A DNA stretch of 64,000 nucleotides from Planctomycetota bacterium (GCA_003389325.1 QQVE01000055.1:124001-188000), one strand, 5' to 3'; counted from the first letter of the stretch, positions 8,842-19,564 are shown. Made by a program: numbers and translations. Notes: generated by a model from the letters alone, not told the origin.

Positions 8842-9216
8842 ATGTCCGCACTCGCTTTGATCTCCGACCTGATGATGCAGTCGCAAGTGAGCGGTGCCGC
8901 GTCGCGATTGGATCTGGACCTGGCGGCCGTTTCCAGCGAACGGGCCCTGCTGGCGAAAGCGGCCGACGCCCCGCCGAGCCTGGTGATCGTCGACCTGTCG
9001 CACCCGGGGCTCGATCCGGCGGCGCTGATGGAACAATTGCGGCCGCATCTGGCCGAGGGCGCACGCACCGTTGCGTTCGGCCCGCACGTTCACAAGGCGC
9101 GGCTGGCCGCCGCGACCGCCGCCGGCTTCGACCAGGTCGTCTCCCGCGGGCAGTTTCATGCGGAGATGGATTCGCTGCTGCAAGCCACTTCGGGCCAGCG
9201 TCCTTCGGCCGAGTAA
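8842..9216 (+). CDS. Receiver-like (pseudo-receiver) protein
   Basis: 124 residues with the alternating hydrophobic strand/helix pattern of a response-regulator receiver. The strand L-V-I-V-D-L-S offers an Asp where the phosphate acceptor would be, and F-G-P-H-V then A-G-F-D-Q-V-V-S resemble the later strands. The N-terminal acidic pair is not clear and the conserved Lys is absent, so phosphorylation is doubtful. It has no output domain. It starts 30 bases after glnB on the same strand, which suggests cotranscription and perhaps a link to nitrogen signalling. The family assignment is by pattern only. Confidence 0.5.
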   Translation: MSALALISDLMMQSQVSGAASRLDLDLAAVSSERALLAKAADAPPSLVIVDLSHPGLDPAALMEQLRPHLAEGARTVAFGPHVHKARLAAATAAGFDQVVSRGQFHAEMDSLLQATSGQRPSAE

Positions 9217-9229
9217 GCACGCGGGAAAG

Positions 9230-10447
9230 CTACGACGTGCTCGGGGCATCCTTGCCGGCCATAGCGGGCCCGTCGGTCACGGTGGGGACGCCGTCGGCTC
9301 CGGTCTTCAGCGAGGGCAGGCCGTGCTGCTCGCTCTCGCCCGGCATGAAGATCTCATCGAGTTCCGTGGCGTCGACCAGCCGACGCAGCAGGAAGTAGAT
9401 CGCCGTCGAGGCGGTCCAGAAGTAGCTGAAAACAAAGCCGTAGGCCAAGGTGACCAGGCAATTGGTCCAAAAGCCCAGGATGGCCGACGCGGCCTCGGCC
9501 GTGCCCTCGGGGCCGAACAAGCGTTGAAACCGCTCGCCGCCGCTGCCCCAACTGACACCCCAGGCACTGAGGGCCAGAATCGCTTCGAGAAACAGGGTCA
9601 CCAGCACCCAGCCCAGTACTCCGACCAGCGCGGCCATGACGCCATAGGCCAGGTAGTGCAGGGGACGCTGGTACACGTACGAATAGGAATGCGAAAGTGC
9701 TCCAAACGAATCGGTGCCTTCGGTGCTGATGGCGCCCCACATCAGCGGGAATCCGAAGAACAACCCGATCAACAGAAACGCCATCACGAAGCCGCCCAGG
9801 AGCACCAGAGGCCAGACCACGGCCACGACGATTGCCAGGTATTCGATGCGCAACAGCAGCCCCAGGCCCGCCAACAGCAGCCCCACCAGCAGCGTGCCGA
9901 GCATGGGGAACAGCGGCGCGACGAAGTAGCCCTGCAAGCGCGAATTGACGAAACGCGTGAGCTCGCCCAGCGACGCGTTCTCGTGACGCGCAATTGCCAC
10001 GGCCGCCAACCGCGTGATCGCCCCGCCGAAGAACGACCACACGATCAAGGCCCACAGCGCGCACGTGAGCAGATAGGCAAACGTCGTCAAGCTGGGAGCC
10101 TCGTACATTTGCCGAAACGGCAGGCTGATCTCGTTCCAGGCGATCACCAGCGGGCTGTGGGTGCGCCATGCTTCCAGCGAGGTTAGCTGGTCGAGCGAAG
10201 GGGCCAGCAGCGATCGTTCCCACGGCCAGACTTCGGCAACCGACTTCTCGAGCGACACCGCAGCGCTTTGCTCATCGCCAAAGAGCTGCCCGAGCACGCG
10301 CCAGCCGGCCACCGTGCCCACGGTGCCGATGGCCGCCAGCAGCAGGGCCTTGAAGTTGAGCGCCAAACGCACGGCCGAAAAAAGCCGCAGCGATGGAAAA
10401 ACGTGCCGCCAGGCGATCGAACGAATTGCGCCGCGTTCTTCGGACAT
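9230..10447 (-). CDS. Multi-pass membrane protein of unknown function
   Basis: 405 residues with about six hydrophobic segments: around residues 30-50, 125-150, 185-225 (two), 245-290 (two) and 335-370. The loops are acidic. I see no catalytic motif and do not recognise a named family. It resembles conserved planctomycete membrane proteins with long N-terminal loops. It converges with the receiver-like gene, 13 bases between stops, and has its own candidate promoter. It could belong to the downstream end of the chaperone cluster, but a 134-base gap with a promoter-like sequence separates them. Confidence 0.55.
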   Translation of the reverse strand: MSEERGAIRSIAWRHVFPSLRLFSAVRLALNFKALLLAAIGTVGTVAGWRVLGQLFGDEQSAAVSLEKSVAEVWPWERSLLAPSLDQLTSLEAWRTHSPLVIAWNEISLPFRQMYEAPSLTTFAYLLTCALWALIVWSFFGGAITRLAAVAIARHENASLGELTRFVNSRLQGYFVAPLFPMLGTLLVGLLLAGLGLLLRIEYLAIVVAVVWPLVLLGGFVMAFLLIGLFFGFPLMWGAISTEGTDSFGALSHSYSYVYQRPLHYLAYGVMAALVGVLGWVLVTLFLEAILALSAWGVSWGSGGERFQRLFGPEGTAEAASAILGFWTNCLVTLAYGFVFSYFWTASTAIYFLLRRLVDATELDEIFMPGESEQHGLPSLKTGADGVPTVTDGPAMAGKDAPSTS

Positions 10448-10505
10448 GGGCTGAGGACTCCGTGCCGGACTGAGGTCTTCCTGACGCTACCACGAATAAT
10501 CGACG

Positions 10506-10534
10506 ATTATACGGATTACGCAACCAGGAAAGAA
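10506..10534 (-). promoter_or_regulatory. Possible promoter of the membrane protein gene
   Basis: On the minus strand TTCTTT (10529-10534) is followed after 17 bases by a perfect TATAAT (10506-10511), 58 bases before the ATG at 10447. The -10 is strong and the -35 weak. Confidence 0.35.
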
Positions 10535-10581
10535 CAGGGAATTGAGGAAGGCATGGAGAGAAAACGGCACAACGTGCGCGT

Positions 10582-10788
10582 TCATGCTTCCTCCTCGTCG
10601 CCACAGTCCGGGTCCTCGGGCACTTCGCGGAAGGGGATCGAGATATCCTCGCTCATCCAGCGTCCCAGATCGATCCTGCGGCAACGCACGCTGCAAAACG
10701 GCATCGCCGGGCTGTCGCTCGGATCGAACTTCTGCGAACAAGTAGGACATCGCACGAGTGCCATGCCTGAATTTTCGCTGGCAGGCAC
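10582..10788 (-). CDS. yacG: YacG-like zinc-binding protein (putative DNA gyrase inhibitor)
   Basis: 68 residues from a GTG at 10788, or 60 from the ATG at 10764. The core is C-P-T-C, then P-F-C-S-V-R-C-R-R-I-D-L-G-R-W, exactly the YacG arrangement: two CxxC-type half sites followed by I-D-L-G-x-W. The tail is acidic. E. coli YacG binds zinc and inhibits GyrB; nothing here shows that activity directly. Neither start has a convincing ribosome binding site; the ATG gives the usual YacG length. It is the last gene of the chaperone run, 26 bases after fmdB. Confidence 0.8.
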   Translation of the reverse strand: MPASENSGMALVRCPTCSQKFDPSDSPAMPFCSVRCRRIDLGRWMSEDISIPFREVPEDPDCGDEEEA

Positions 10789-10814
10789 TCGGAGTCAATG
10801 CTCGGAGGGAGCGG

Positions 10815-11129
10815 TCAGTCGGAGCACTTTTTGCAGCTCGACGGATTGCCGCTGCACGCGCCGTCGGAAGACGACTTGCTCGAGGCCTCGCCGTTGGAAC
10901 TTTTCGACTTTTCCGAATCGGCTTTGGCCGCCTTCTTATATGAGTCGCTGCGATAGTCGGTCTGATAGAAGCCGGAGCCCTTGAACACCAGCGCCGCGCC
11001 CGTGCCGAACAGTCTCCGCAGCTTCAGTTTCTTGCACTCGGGGCACTTGCGGATCGGGTCGTCCTTGATCGACTGAAAAAGTTCGAACTTATGGCCGCAA
11101 CTATCGCATTGATAGTCGTAAGTGGGCAT
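10815..11129 (-). CDS. FmdB-family zinc ribbon protein
   Basis: 104 residues from the ATG at 11127-11129, which gives the family N-terminus M-P-T-Y-D-Y-Q-C-D-S-C-G-H. A second pair, C-P-E-C, completes the zinc ribbon by about residue 40. The rest is a Lys/Ser-rich, probably disordered tail ending in a cysteine cluster (C-S-G-N-P-S-S-C-K-K-C). FmdB-type proteins are widespread and poorly understood; some are proposed regulators. The extra C-terminal cysteines are not part of the core family. It sits between grpE and yacG in one direction. Confidence 0.82.
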   Translation of the reverse strand: MPTYDYQCDSCGHKFELFQSIKDDPIRKCPECKKLKLRRLFGTGAALVFKGSGFYQTDYRSDSYKKAAKADSEKSKSSNGEASSKSSSDGACSGNPSSCKKCSD

Positions 11130-11222
11130 GAACGACAACCTCCGGTTACCAAACGGTTGAATCGTGCTCGACGAGGCACCTCGCGACACACTTCTATTTT
11201 AGCTGCTGCGGCGAGCGGACGG

Positions 11223-11801
11223 TCAGCTTTCCTCGGGCGACTTCGAAACAATCACCTGCGCCGGGCGCACGACCCGGTCGTGCAGGACGTACCCTTCCTT
11301 GGCCACCAGCACTACGGTGCCCGGCGGCTTGTCCGGCACGGGCTGCTGCGAGATGGCCTCGTGGAATGCCGGATCGAACGGCTCGTCCAAGGCTTCGATC
11401 TTCTTGCAATCGTGTCGGGCCAGCGCGCCTGAGAGACCTTGGGCCACGAGCTTCACGCCGTCGAGCAAGCCGGCTGCCTGCGGCGTTTTTTCGGCCGCTT
11501 CGATCGCTCGCTCCAGGTCGTCGACCACCGGCAGCAGATCCTGCAGCAGGGGCAGGGCTGCGTACTTGCGTTCGTTTTCCAGGTCGCGGCGGGCCCGCTT
11601 GCGGTAGTTTTCCAGTTCGGCCTGGGCGCGCAGCACGCGGTCCGACGCGTCCTCCAGGTCGGACCGCAGCTTGCCGATTTCGTCCTCGCTGGCCGCGAAC
11701 GCCGCATCGGCCGCCTGCGCTGCCGAGTCGGGCCCGTTGCCCTCGCCTTCGGCGCCGGGAAAGTCGTTCTTGTCCATGGGATCGGTCGGTTGGTTCATCA
11801 T
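11223..11801 (-). CDS. grpE: GrpE, nucleotide exchange factor for DnaK
   Basis: 192 residues. An acidic, disordered N-terminus (about 1-40) precedes a long coiled-coil helix (about 40-100). The compact beta domain ends in G-Y-x-L-H-D-R-V-V-R-P-A-x-V-x-V, the GrpE signature. It releases ADP from DnaK in the cytoplasm. It starts 30 bases after dnaJ and is surely cotranscribed with it. dnaK itself is not in this window. Two adjacent ATG codons are possible starts. Confidence 0.95.
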   Translation of the reverse strand: MMNQPTDPMDKNDFPGAEGEGNGPDSAAQAADAAFAASEDEIGKLRSDLEDASDRVLRAQAELENYRKRARRDLENERKYAALPLLQDLLPVVDDLERAIEAAEKTPQAAGLLDGVKLVAQGLSGALARHDCKKIEALDEPFDPAFHEAISQQPVPDKPPGTVVLVAKEGYVLHDRVVRPAQVIVSKSPEES

Positions 11802-11831
11802 TTCGTGTTCTTGCCCTCGCTTCGGCTCGCT

Positions 11832-12944
11832 CTACGTCTGGCCGAAGTACTCGCGCACCTTTTCAAAGAAGCTTTTCCGATGCGGACTGACTTCCACATG
11901 CTCCACTGCGGCCAACTGCCGCAGCACCGACTCCTGGTCATCGCTGAGCGACTTCGGCACTTCGATGTTCACTTGCACGAGCAGGTCGCCCGTGCCGCGA
12001 CCGCGCGGGTCGGGCATGCCGCGGCCGCGCAGTCGGAAGACCTCGCCGCTTTGCGTGCCTTGGGGCACTTCCAACTCGTGCGAGCCGTCGAGCGTGGGCA
12101 CTTCGAGCGTCGCCCCCAGCGCCGCCTGGGTGTAAGCGATCGGCATGCGCACGACGAGATGGTCGCCCTCGCGCTGAAACAACGGATGTTCCTTGACGTG
12201 GATGAAGCAGTAACAGTCGCCGCGGGGACCGCCCGAGGGGCTCGGCTCGCCTTCGCCCGGCAGGCGGACACGCATCTGGTCGTCGATGCCGGCGGGAATC
12301 TGCACTTCTCGCCGCACCTTTCGCAGCACGTATCCCGCCCCCTGGCACGACTTGCAGGGATCCTTGACGATTGAGCCGGCGCCGCGGCACGAGGGGCAGG
12401 TCGTCTGCACGCGGAAGATGCCCGTGGTCTGCAGCACTTGTCCGCGCCCGCCGCAGTAGTTGCACTTGGTGGGCTTAGTGCCTTGCTTGGCGCCCGAGCC
12501 CTCGCAGGTTTCGCAGGCTTCGTGCCGCTGGAACTCGACGGTTTTGGTGACGCCGCGAGCCGCCTCCAACAGGTCGAGCGTCAACTGGCAGCGCACGTCG
12601 CTCCCTTTGTTGACCCGCCGACGGCCGCCGAACAAGTCGGCGAAGCCGCCATCGCCGAAGATGTCGCCGAAGGCCGAGAAGATGTCGTTGACGTCGGCAA
12701 AGCCGCGTGCGTTGCCGCTGACCCCCTCGTGCCCGAAGCGGTCGTAGCGGGCCCGTTTTTCCTCGTCCCCCAGCACCTCGAACGCTTCGGCCGCCTCCTT
12801 GAAGCGGGCGACGGCCTCTTCGTCGCCGGGGTTCTTGTCCGGGTGGTACTTGATAGCCAGCTTGCGATAGGACTCGGCGATGACTTTGCCGGACGCAGAG
12901 CGTTCGACGCCCAGCACTTCGTAGTAGCAGCGTTTGCCGGCCAT
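11832..12944 (-). CDS. dnaJ: Chaperone protein DnaJ
   Basis: 370 residues from the ATG at 12942-12944; another ATG three codons earlier is possible. The J domain (about 4-70) has K-Y-H-P-D-K. A Gly/Phe-rich stretch follows. Four CxxCxGxG-type zinc repeats lie at about 145-205 (C-E-T-C, C-N-Y-C, C-P-S-C, C-K-S-C). The C-terminal substrate-binding domains are complete. It stimulates DnaK ATPase and holds unfolded clients. It lies between groEL2 and grpE, separated from groEL2 by a strong hairpin. Confidence 0.96.
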   Translation of the reverse strand: MAGKRCYYEVLGVERSASGKVIAESYRKLAIKYHPDKNPGDEEAVARFKEAAEAFEVLGDEEKRARYDRFGHEGVSGNARGFADVNDIFSAFGDIFGDGGFADLFGGRRRVNKGSDVRCQLTLDLLEAARGVTKTVEFQRHEACETCEGSGAKQGTKPTKCNYCGGRGQVLQTTGIFRVQTTCPSCRGAGSIVKDPCKSCQGAGYVLRKVRREVQIPAGIDDQMRVRLPGEGEPSPSGGPRGDCYCFIHVKEHPLFQREGDHLVVRMPIAYTQAALGATLEVPTLDGSHELEVPQGTQSGEVFRLRGRGMPDPRGRGTGDLLVQVNIEVPKSLSDDQESVLRQLAAVEHVEVSPHRKSFFEKVREYFGQT

Positions 12945-13061
12945 TTTCACCATGACAACGAGTTCAGCTTTCGCCTTCGAGGGTTCGGTTCAATTATAGG
13001 CGGTCACCCAGCAGGCGTATGCCCCAGTTCCCGCCGCGCCGGTGGACGGATTGCGCCGCAA

Positions 13062-13095
13062 ACGGGCCACTCCAGCCTTTCCTGAAGTGGCCCGT
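13062..13095 (-). terminator. Hairpin between groEL2 and dnaJ
   Basis: Perfect 10-base arms ACGGGCCACT (13062-13071) and AGTGGCCCGT (13086-13095) enclose a 14-base loop with a small inner CAG/CTG stem. On the minus strand it follows the groEL2 stop by 36 bases and is followed by only three T residues. It could be a weak or attenuating terminator that lowers dnaJ-grpE expression relative to groEL, or an RNA-stabilising end. Confidence 0.45.
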
Positions 13096-13130
13096 CGATT
13101 TCCCTGGCAGGCCATGGCCGCCGTCGGCAC

Positions 13131-14750
13131 CTAGCGCACCGCGCCTTCGACGCGGGTCTTGGCTTTATCCTCTTTGTCGAACGTCGTCACCAAGGCCTCG
13201 GTCGTCAGCATCAATCCGGCGATGCTGCCGGCGTTGCTCAGGGCGCTGCGGACGACCTTCACCGGGTCGATGATGCCGGCCTTGAACATGTCGACGTACT
13301 TGCCGGCGTTGGCGTCGTAGCCGGTGTTGGTCGGCTTTTCACGCACTTCGTCGGCCACGACCGAGCCGTCGATGCCGCAATTGTCGGCGATCTGCTTCAT
13401 CGGCGCCTGCAACGCGTGCAGCACGATGTCGACCCCGATCTTCTCGTCGCCCTTGCAGCTGGAGCGGATCTTTTCCACCGCGTCGGCACAGCGAAGCAGG
13501 GCCACGCCGCCACCGGGCAGAATGCCCTCTTCCACGGCTGCACGCGTGGCGTGCAGGGCGTCTTCGACGCGGGCCTTTTTCTGCTTCATGTCGGCTTCGC
13601 TGGCCGCGCCAACCGAGACGATCGCCACACCGCCGGTGAGCTTTGCCAGCCGTTCCTGAAACTTTTCCTTGTCGTAGTCGCTCTCGGTGGCGTCAATCTG
13701 GTTGCGAATCTGCTGGATGCGATTCTGGATGTCCTGCTGCTTGCCGGCGCCGCGGACGATCGTGGTCGACTCTTTGTCGACGGTGATCTGCTTGGCCTTG
13801 CCCAGGTGCTCCAGCCCCAGGTTTTCGAGCTTCAGCCCCAGGTCCTCGCTGATCATCGTGCCGGCGGTCAGCACGGCGATGTCGCCCAGCATGGCCTTGC
13901 GGCGGTCGCCAAAGCCCGGCGCCTTGACCGCACACACGTTGAGCACGCCGCGCAGCTTGTTGACCACCAGGGCCGTGAGCGCCTCGCCGTCGACGTCTTC
14001 GGCGATGATCAACAGCGGCTTGCCCGATTGGGCCACCTTCTCGAGCAGCGGCACCATCTCGCGCAGGTTGCTGATCTTCTTTTCGTGGATCAGGATCAGG
14101 GCGTCTTCCAACTGGCAGTCCATCTCGGTCGGCCGGTTGATGAAGTAGGGCGAAATGTACCCCTTGTCGAACTGCATGCCCTCGACCAGCTCGGTCGAGG
14201 TCTCCAGCGTCTTGCCTTCTTCGACGGTGATCACGCCGTCCTTGCCCACTTTTTCCATCACGTCGGCCAGCAGCGAGCCGATTTCCATGTCGTTGTTGGC
14301 GCTCACAGCGCCGACCTGGGCGATCTCTTCCTTGCTCGACACGGGCTTGGCCATCGAGTGCAGCTTTTCGATCGCGGCGTCGACCGCCTTCTCGATGCCG
14401 CGGCGAACGGCCATCGGATTGCTGCCCGCGGCCACGTTGCGCGTGCCTTCCTGGAAGATCGCCCGGGCCAACACGGTGGCCGTGGTCGTGCCGTCGCCGG
14501 CGATGTCCGAGGTCTTGGAAGCGACCTCGTTGACCAGCTTGGCGCCCATGTTCTCGAAGCGGTCTTCCAGTTCGACTTCTTTGCTGACCGTCACGCCGTC
14601 TTTGGTCACGGTCGGCCCGCCGAATGATTTGTCGATGATGACGTTGCGGCCCGTGGGGCCCATCGTCACGGCGACCGCGTCGGCCAGCTTTTCCACGCCG
14701 CGCAGCATTCGTGCGCGGGCCGTATCTTCGAAGAGTAGTTGCTTTGCCAC
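13131..14750 (-). CDS. groEL2: Chaperonin GroEL, second copy (no GGM tail)
   Basis: 539 residues starting at a GTG (14748-14750): M-A-K-Q-L-L-F-E. The family blocks are present: G-P-x-G-R-N-V, [16 protein letters not shown] and the [12 protein letters not shown] near residue 400. The C-terminus ends E-G-A-V-R, without the Gly-Gly-Met repeats found on the first copy. That difference suggests a changed folding-chamber floor or a specialised client set. It follows groES by 71 bases. No CIRCE element (TTAGCACTC-N9-GAGTGCTAA) is visible upstream. Confidence 0.95.
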   Translation of the reverse strand: MAKQLLFEDTARARMLRGVEKLADAVAVTMGPTGRNVIIDKSFGGPTVTKDGVTVSKEVELEDRFENMGAKLVNEVASKTSDIAGDGTTTATVLARAIFQEGTRNVAAGSNPMAVRRGIEKAVDAAIEKLHSMAKPVSSKEEIAQVGAVSANNDMEIGSLLADVMEKVGKDGVITVEEGKTLETSTELVEGMQFDKGYISPYFINRPTEMDCQLEDALILIHEKKISNLREMVPLLEKVAQSGKPLLIIAEDVDGEALTALVVNKLRGVLNVCAVKAPGFGDRRKAMLGDIAVLTAGTMISEDLGLKLENLGLEHLGKAKQITVDKESTTIVRGAGKQQDIQNRIQQIRNQIDATESDYDKEKFQERLAKLTGGVAIVSVGAASEADMKQKKARVEDALHATRAAVEEGILPGGGVALLRCADAVEKIRSSCKGDEKIGVDIVLHALQAPMKQIADNCGIDGSVVADEVREKPTNTGYDANAGKYVDMFKAGIIDPVKVVRSALSNAGSIAGLMLTTEALVTTFDKEDKAKTRVEGAVR

Positions 14751-14821
14751 GATCTTTCCTCGTTATGGCTCGTTGGGTGTGCGTTGGTGCGGTGCGGCAG
14801 CGCCGCGTGTGAAAGAATGTG

Positions 14822-15121
14822 TTAGCCGACGACCTTGGCCAGGATGTCGCCCTCGCGGAGGATCTTGACGTCCTTGCCGGCCACTTCAATGTCGGTGCCG
14901 GAGTACTTGCCGTAGATCACCACATCGCCGATGGCGACCGACAGCGAACCGCGCTCGCCGCTGTCGAGCAACTTGCCGGGCCCGACGGCGATGATCGAGC
15001 CGCGCTGCGGCTTTTCCTTGGCGGTGTCGGGCAGCACGATACCGCCGGCGGTGCGTTCTTCTGCCTCCTGGGGTTCCACGACCACGCGGTCATCGAGCGG
15101 ACGCAAGCTTACCTTTGCCAT
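14822..15121 (-). CDS. groES: Co-chaperonin GroES
   Basis: 99 residues, a normal GroES length. The N-terminal strand R-P-L-D-D-R-V-V-V, the mobile loop region with [11 protein letters not shown] and the closing D-I-L-A-K-V are all typical. It caps the GroEL ring. It sits between the two groEL genes (69 bases after groEL1 and 71 before groEL2), so it may serve both. Confidence 0.97.
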   Translation of the reverse strand: MAKVSLRPLDDRVVVEPQEAEERTAGGIVLPDTAKEKPQRGSIIAVGPGKLLDSGERGSLSVAIGDVVIYGKYSGTDIEVAGKDVKILREGDILAKVVG

Positions 15122-15190
15122 GTTCTAGTCATCCTTCACGTTGAAAGGTTGTTGTTCGTGTGGATTGATGGAAGTACGACCGACGGGGCA

Positions 15191-16882
<1,692 letters not shown>

Positions 16883-17433
16883 GCTGCGATTCTCCTATTT
16901 CGGGCGTTTAGTTGCTCCGGCGTCCGGCGGCCTCGTTTCAGGCCGCGCTTGCGCGTCGGGCACAGTCGGTTGATGGATCGCTTGTTCGGGTTTGCGTTGT
17001 TCGGTTTGGTCGCTTGGCAGGGATGCCGAACCGCGCCTGCCAGAGGCGCGAGCCACAATGGCAGGCTAGACCTTCAGCGGTGGGGTTCAGAAGCAACGCC
17101 TGTGCCAAGGCCGTCTGCGGGCGCGGAAGTCCCTGACGGCGTGCGTCTTAAGCTGGCTTGCCGCGCGCACCATCGCCTCGAACGTCACGTGCGGAGAGTT
17201 GCCATTTTGGCAGGCGAGGGTTCCAAAGCTGTCGGTTCTGTCGACTGCGGCAGTCGCGCCGGTTGTGCCGACGACGAAAAGAAGAATGTGGTGATTTGTA
17301 TTCACCAAGCTATTCAGATTACCTATTTTGACAATTAGACTCGCATCTAGCACTTCTGATTCTCGTGTCTGTTTTGGCCCCTCACCGCATTTTGAGAGCA
17401 CCGGGGCATACCGCTTTCCGGAGGAGAAGAACG
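16883..17433. other. 551-base divergent intergenic region
   Basis: It lies between groEL1 (leftward) and the PEP-CTERM gene (rightward). The part near groEL1 is GC-rich and holds two mutually exclusive hairpins. In one, TGGCAGG (17015-17021) pairs with CCTGCCA (17036-17042). In the other, CGCGCCT (17032-17038) pairs with AGGCGCG (17044-17050). An AT-rich stretch at about 17275-17350 is the likely promoter zone. It includes a TTGACA at 17328-17333 without a convincing -10. No coding sequence or CIRCE box is supported. Confidence 0.5.
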
Positions 17434-18363
17434 ATGAGTTTGCTTCGTGCGAGTACCTTTCTGGCCATCGCCGTGGCGACGGTCGCCTGGAGCGCGACGG
17501 TTGATGCTTCACCGCTGCCTGGCCAAGAGGCCGTCTTCCAGCAGTTGCCCCTCAACGGCGGCTTGGCTCCCAGCACTGGCGGCGCTGCCTACCCGGGGCA
17601 CGCCTCGCTGAGCACCGCCACGTCAGACCTCATCGGGCTGAACTTCTCGGGCAACTACGTGGCCGACGACTTCTCCTACACGGCGACCACGCCCATCTGG
17701 CACGTCGAGTGGTACGGCTCGTACCTGAATCAATCCGATCCCCTGGTCGGCTTCCTGCTCGCTTTCGAGACCGACAACGGCGGGGTGCCTGGTGCGATGG
17801 TTCTCAACCAGACTGTCGCGCCCGGAGCCTTGTCGGCCGGCTCGGGCACGTTTATCGAAACAGCGATCGCCTCGCCCGCGGGCGCGCCGCAGCTCTATCG
17901 CTACAACGCGGAGTTGGCGTTACCGTTCCTGGGCAATCCCGACGACGTGTACTGGCTCAAGATCGTGGCCCTCTCCGGCAACGGCAGCGACACCCAGTGG
18001 GGATGGCAGAACCGCGACTACACGTTTGAAGACACGCTGGCCTCGACCGTGCCCGTGCCGGGCGAAGCGAACCTTCCCAACGGGCTGGGCACCGACCTGT
18101 GGCACTTCCAGAACGATGCGGTCACCGGCGACGTGTCGATCATTCCGCTGCCGGGTGCGGGCTTGGCAATCGTCAACCAGACCGGCGCCGACCCGCCGAG
18201 CTACCAGGACACGACTGCCGGCCCGAGTGGAATCAGCTCCTTCGGCCAGGACATGGCCTTTTCGCTATACACCGTTCCCGTGCCCGAGCCGAGCAGCCTC
18301 GTGCTGGCGGGCATGGGATGCGTGGGTTTGATCTGGACTCTGCATCGTAAGCGTCGCCGCTAA
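17434..18363 (+). CDS. PEP-CTERM exported protein
   Basis: 309 residues from ATG 17434, with GGAGGAG about eight bases upstream. A signal peptide (about 1-26) leads. The mature part is beta-rich and has no recognised enzyme motif. The C-terminus reads V-P-E-P-S-S, then a hydrophobic helix, then R-K-R-R-R, the PEP-CTERM sorting signal. In such systems an exosortase cleaves the tail, and the protein goes to the cell surface or extracellular matrix. No exosortase gene is in the window. A strong terminator hairpin follows. Function is unknown. Confidence 0.8.
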   Translation: MSLLRASTFLAIAVATVAWSATVDASPLPGQEAVFQQLPLNGGLAPSTGGAAYPGHASLSTATSDLIGLNFSGNYVADDFSYTATTPIWHVEWYGSYLNQSDPLVGFLLAFETDNGGVPGAMVLNQTVAPGALSAGSGTFIETAIASPAGAPQLYRYNAELALPFLGNPDDVYWLKIVALSGNGSDTQWGWQNRDYTFEDTLASTVPVPGEANLPNGLGTDLWHFQNDAVTGDVSIIPLPGAGLAIVNQTGADPPSYQDTTAGPSGISSFGQDMAFSLYTVPVPEPSSLVLAGMGCVGLIWTLHRKRRR

Positions 18364-18396
18364 TCTCCGGAACAGGGAAGCGGGCGACGAGGCAAA

Positions 18397-18425
18397 CCGC
18401 GGGGGTGCGCAATGCGCCCCCGCGG
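18397..18425 (+). terminator. Rho-independent-type terminator after the PEP-CTERM gene
   Basis: Arms CCGCGGGG (18397-18404) and CCCCGCGG (18418-18425) extend through an inner GCGC/GCGC stem with a two-base bulge and an AAT loop. A T-rich ATTTGTCATTT follows on the plus strand. It lies between convergent genes and may work in both directions. Confidence 0.6.
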
Positions 18426-18461
18426 ATTTGTCATTTCTGGGGAGGCGTACGCGGGGCGCCG

Positions 18462-19544
18462 CTAAGCTTGGGCACTCTCCGGCCGGCGGTGAATCCACAA
18501 ATCGGCCGCGCGACCTTCGTGCTCGAACGTGCCTTCGATCTTCGCGCCGAGCTTATCGGCCACGCGCGCCGACGCGACGTTCTCGGGCACGATAATGCTG
18601 CAGATCTCGTCGACGCCCAGATTCTCGAAGCTCCAGTCGAGCGCCGCCCGGCCGACTTCCGGAGCGATGCCCTGACCCCAGCGGCGCGGGTCGACCAGCC
18701 AGCCCACCTCGAGCATCGGCCAGCCTTCGGGGAACCAGGGTCCGCATTCGCCCACGAACGCTCCGGTGCGCCGGTCCTCGATCGCCAGGTTCGTATAGCC
18801 CCGTATCTGGCGGTGGCCCAAAAATGCGGCAATCTCGCGCCAGGTTTGCGCCCGGGTCCGCGTATTGCCGTTGCCGATATAGCGCATGACGTCGGCGTCG
18901 GCATACAGCCGCGCGAGATCGTCGAGGTCGCCCTGGCAGAAGGGTCTCAGCCGAAACCGCTCGGTAAGGATCTCGAACGGCTCGGGCGGCGGCGGCTCGA
19001 TGGGGCAGGCAGGGCCCGGCCGCGGGATGTCGGCGGGCCGCCTGTGAATCCAGATGTCGGCCGGGATACCCGTCACTTCTTCGCGCCGTTCGAGCTGGGC
19101 CCCCAGCTTCATCGCCACCCGGGCGGAAGCTGCGTTGTCCGGTGCGATCAGGCTGCAAATCCGATCGACGTTCATGTGCGCAAAGCACCAGTCGAGCGCG
19201 GCACGACCTGCCTCGGTGGCGATGCCCTCGCCCCAGCGTCCCGGATCGACGACCCAGCCCACTTCGAGCATCGGCCATCCCTCGGGAAACCACGGGCCGC
19301 TGCGGCCCAGGAACGCTCCGCTCTCGCGGTCTTCGATGGCCCACATCGAATGGCCGCGCATCACGTCGTGGCCCAGAAAGACGGCGATCTGCCGCCAGGT
19401 TTGTCCGTGCGTCAGCGTTTGGCCGTCGCCCAGGTGACGCATGACCTGCGGGTTGGCGTTGAGCCGGGCCAGCGGCTCCAGATCCGACTCCCGACAGGGA
19501 CGCAGCCGCAAGCGAGGCGTTTCGATTTCGATCGCGGTCGCCAT
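18462..19544 (-). CDS. Tandem GNAT acetyltransferase (two RimJ/RimL-like domains)
   Basis: 360 residues containing two copies of the same GNAT domain, about 8-165 and 195-355, joined by a proline-rich linker. Each begins T-[PE]-R-[LF]-R-L-R-P and contains G-P-W-F-P-E-G-W-P-M-L-E-V-G-W and a W-G-x-G-I-A acetyl-CoA loop. RimJ/RimL relatives transfer acetyl groups to protein N-termini or small amines. The two halves are close enough in sequence to reflect an internal gene duplication. No signal peptide. It is followed by an M42 peptidase gene upstream in the same direction, 20 bases away, which fits a small operon. Confidence 0.82.
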   Translation of the reverse strand: MATAIEIETPRLRLRPCRESDLEPLARLNANPQVMRHLGDGQTLTHGQTWRQIAVFLGHDVMRGHSMWAIEDRESGAFLGRSGPWFPEGWPMLEVGWVVDPGRWGEGIATEAGRAALDWCFAHMNVDRICSLIAPDNAASARVAMKLGAQLERREEVTGIPADIWIHRRPADIPRPGPACPIEPPPPEPFEILTERFRLRPFCQGDLDDLARLYADADVMRYIGNGNTRTRAQTWREIAAFLGHRQIRGYTNLAIEDRRTGAFVGECGPWFPEGWPMLEVGWLVDPRRWGQGIAPEVGRAALDWSFENLGVDEICSIIVPENVASARVADKLGAKIEGTFEHEGRAADLWIHRRPESAQA

Positions 19545-19564
19545 GGTTTGCTTCCGCCTGATTG

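Noticed and set aside
17328-17333. TTGACA as a -35 for the PEP-CTERM gene
   Set aside because: No -10-like hexamer lies 16-18 bases downstream.
16949-17338. Small plus-strand frame with a lipoprotein-looking start (M-D-R-L-F-G-F-A-L-F-G-L-V-A-W-Q-G-C)
   Set aside because: The lipobox residues before Cys do not fit, no ribosome binding site is present and the rest is low-complexity arginine-rich.
16883-17433. CIRCE/HrcA box for heat-shock control
   Set aside because: No TTAGCACTC...GAGTGCTAA pattern was found here or before groES and groEL2.
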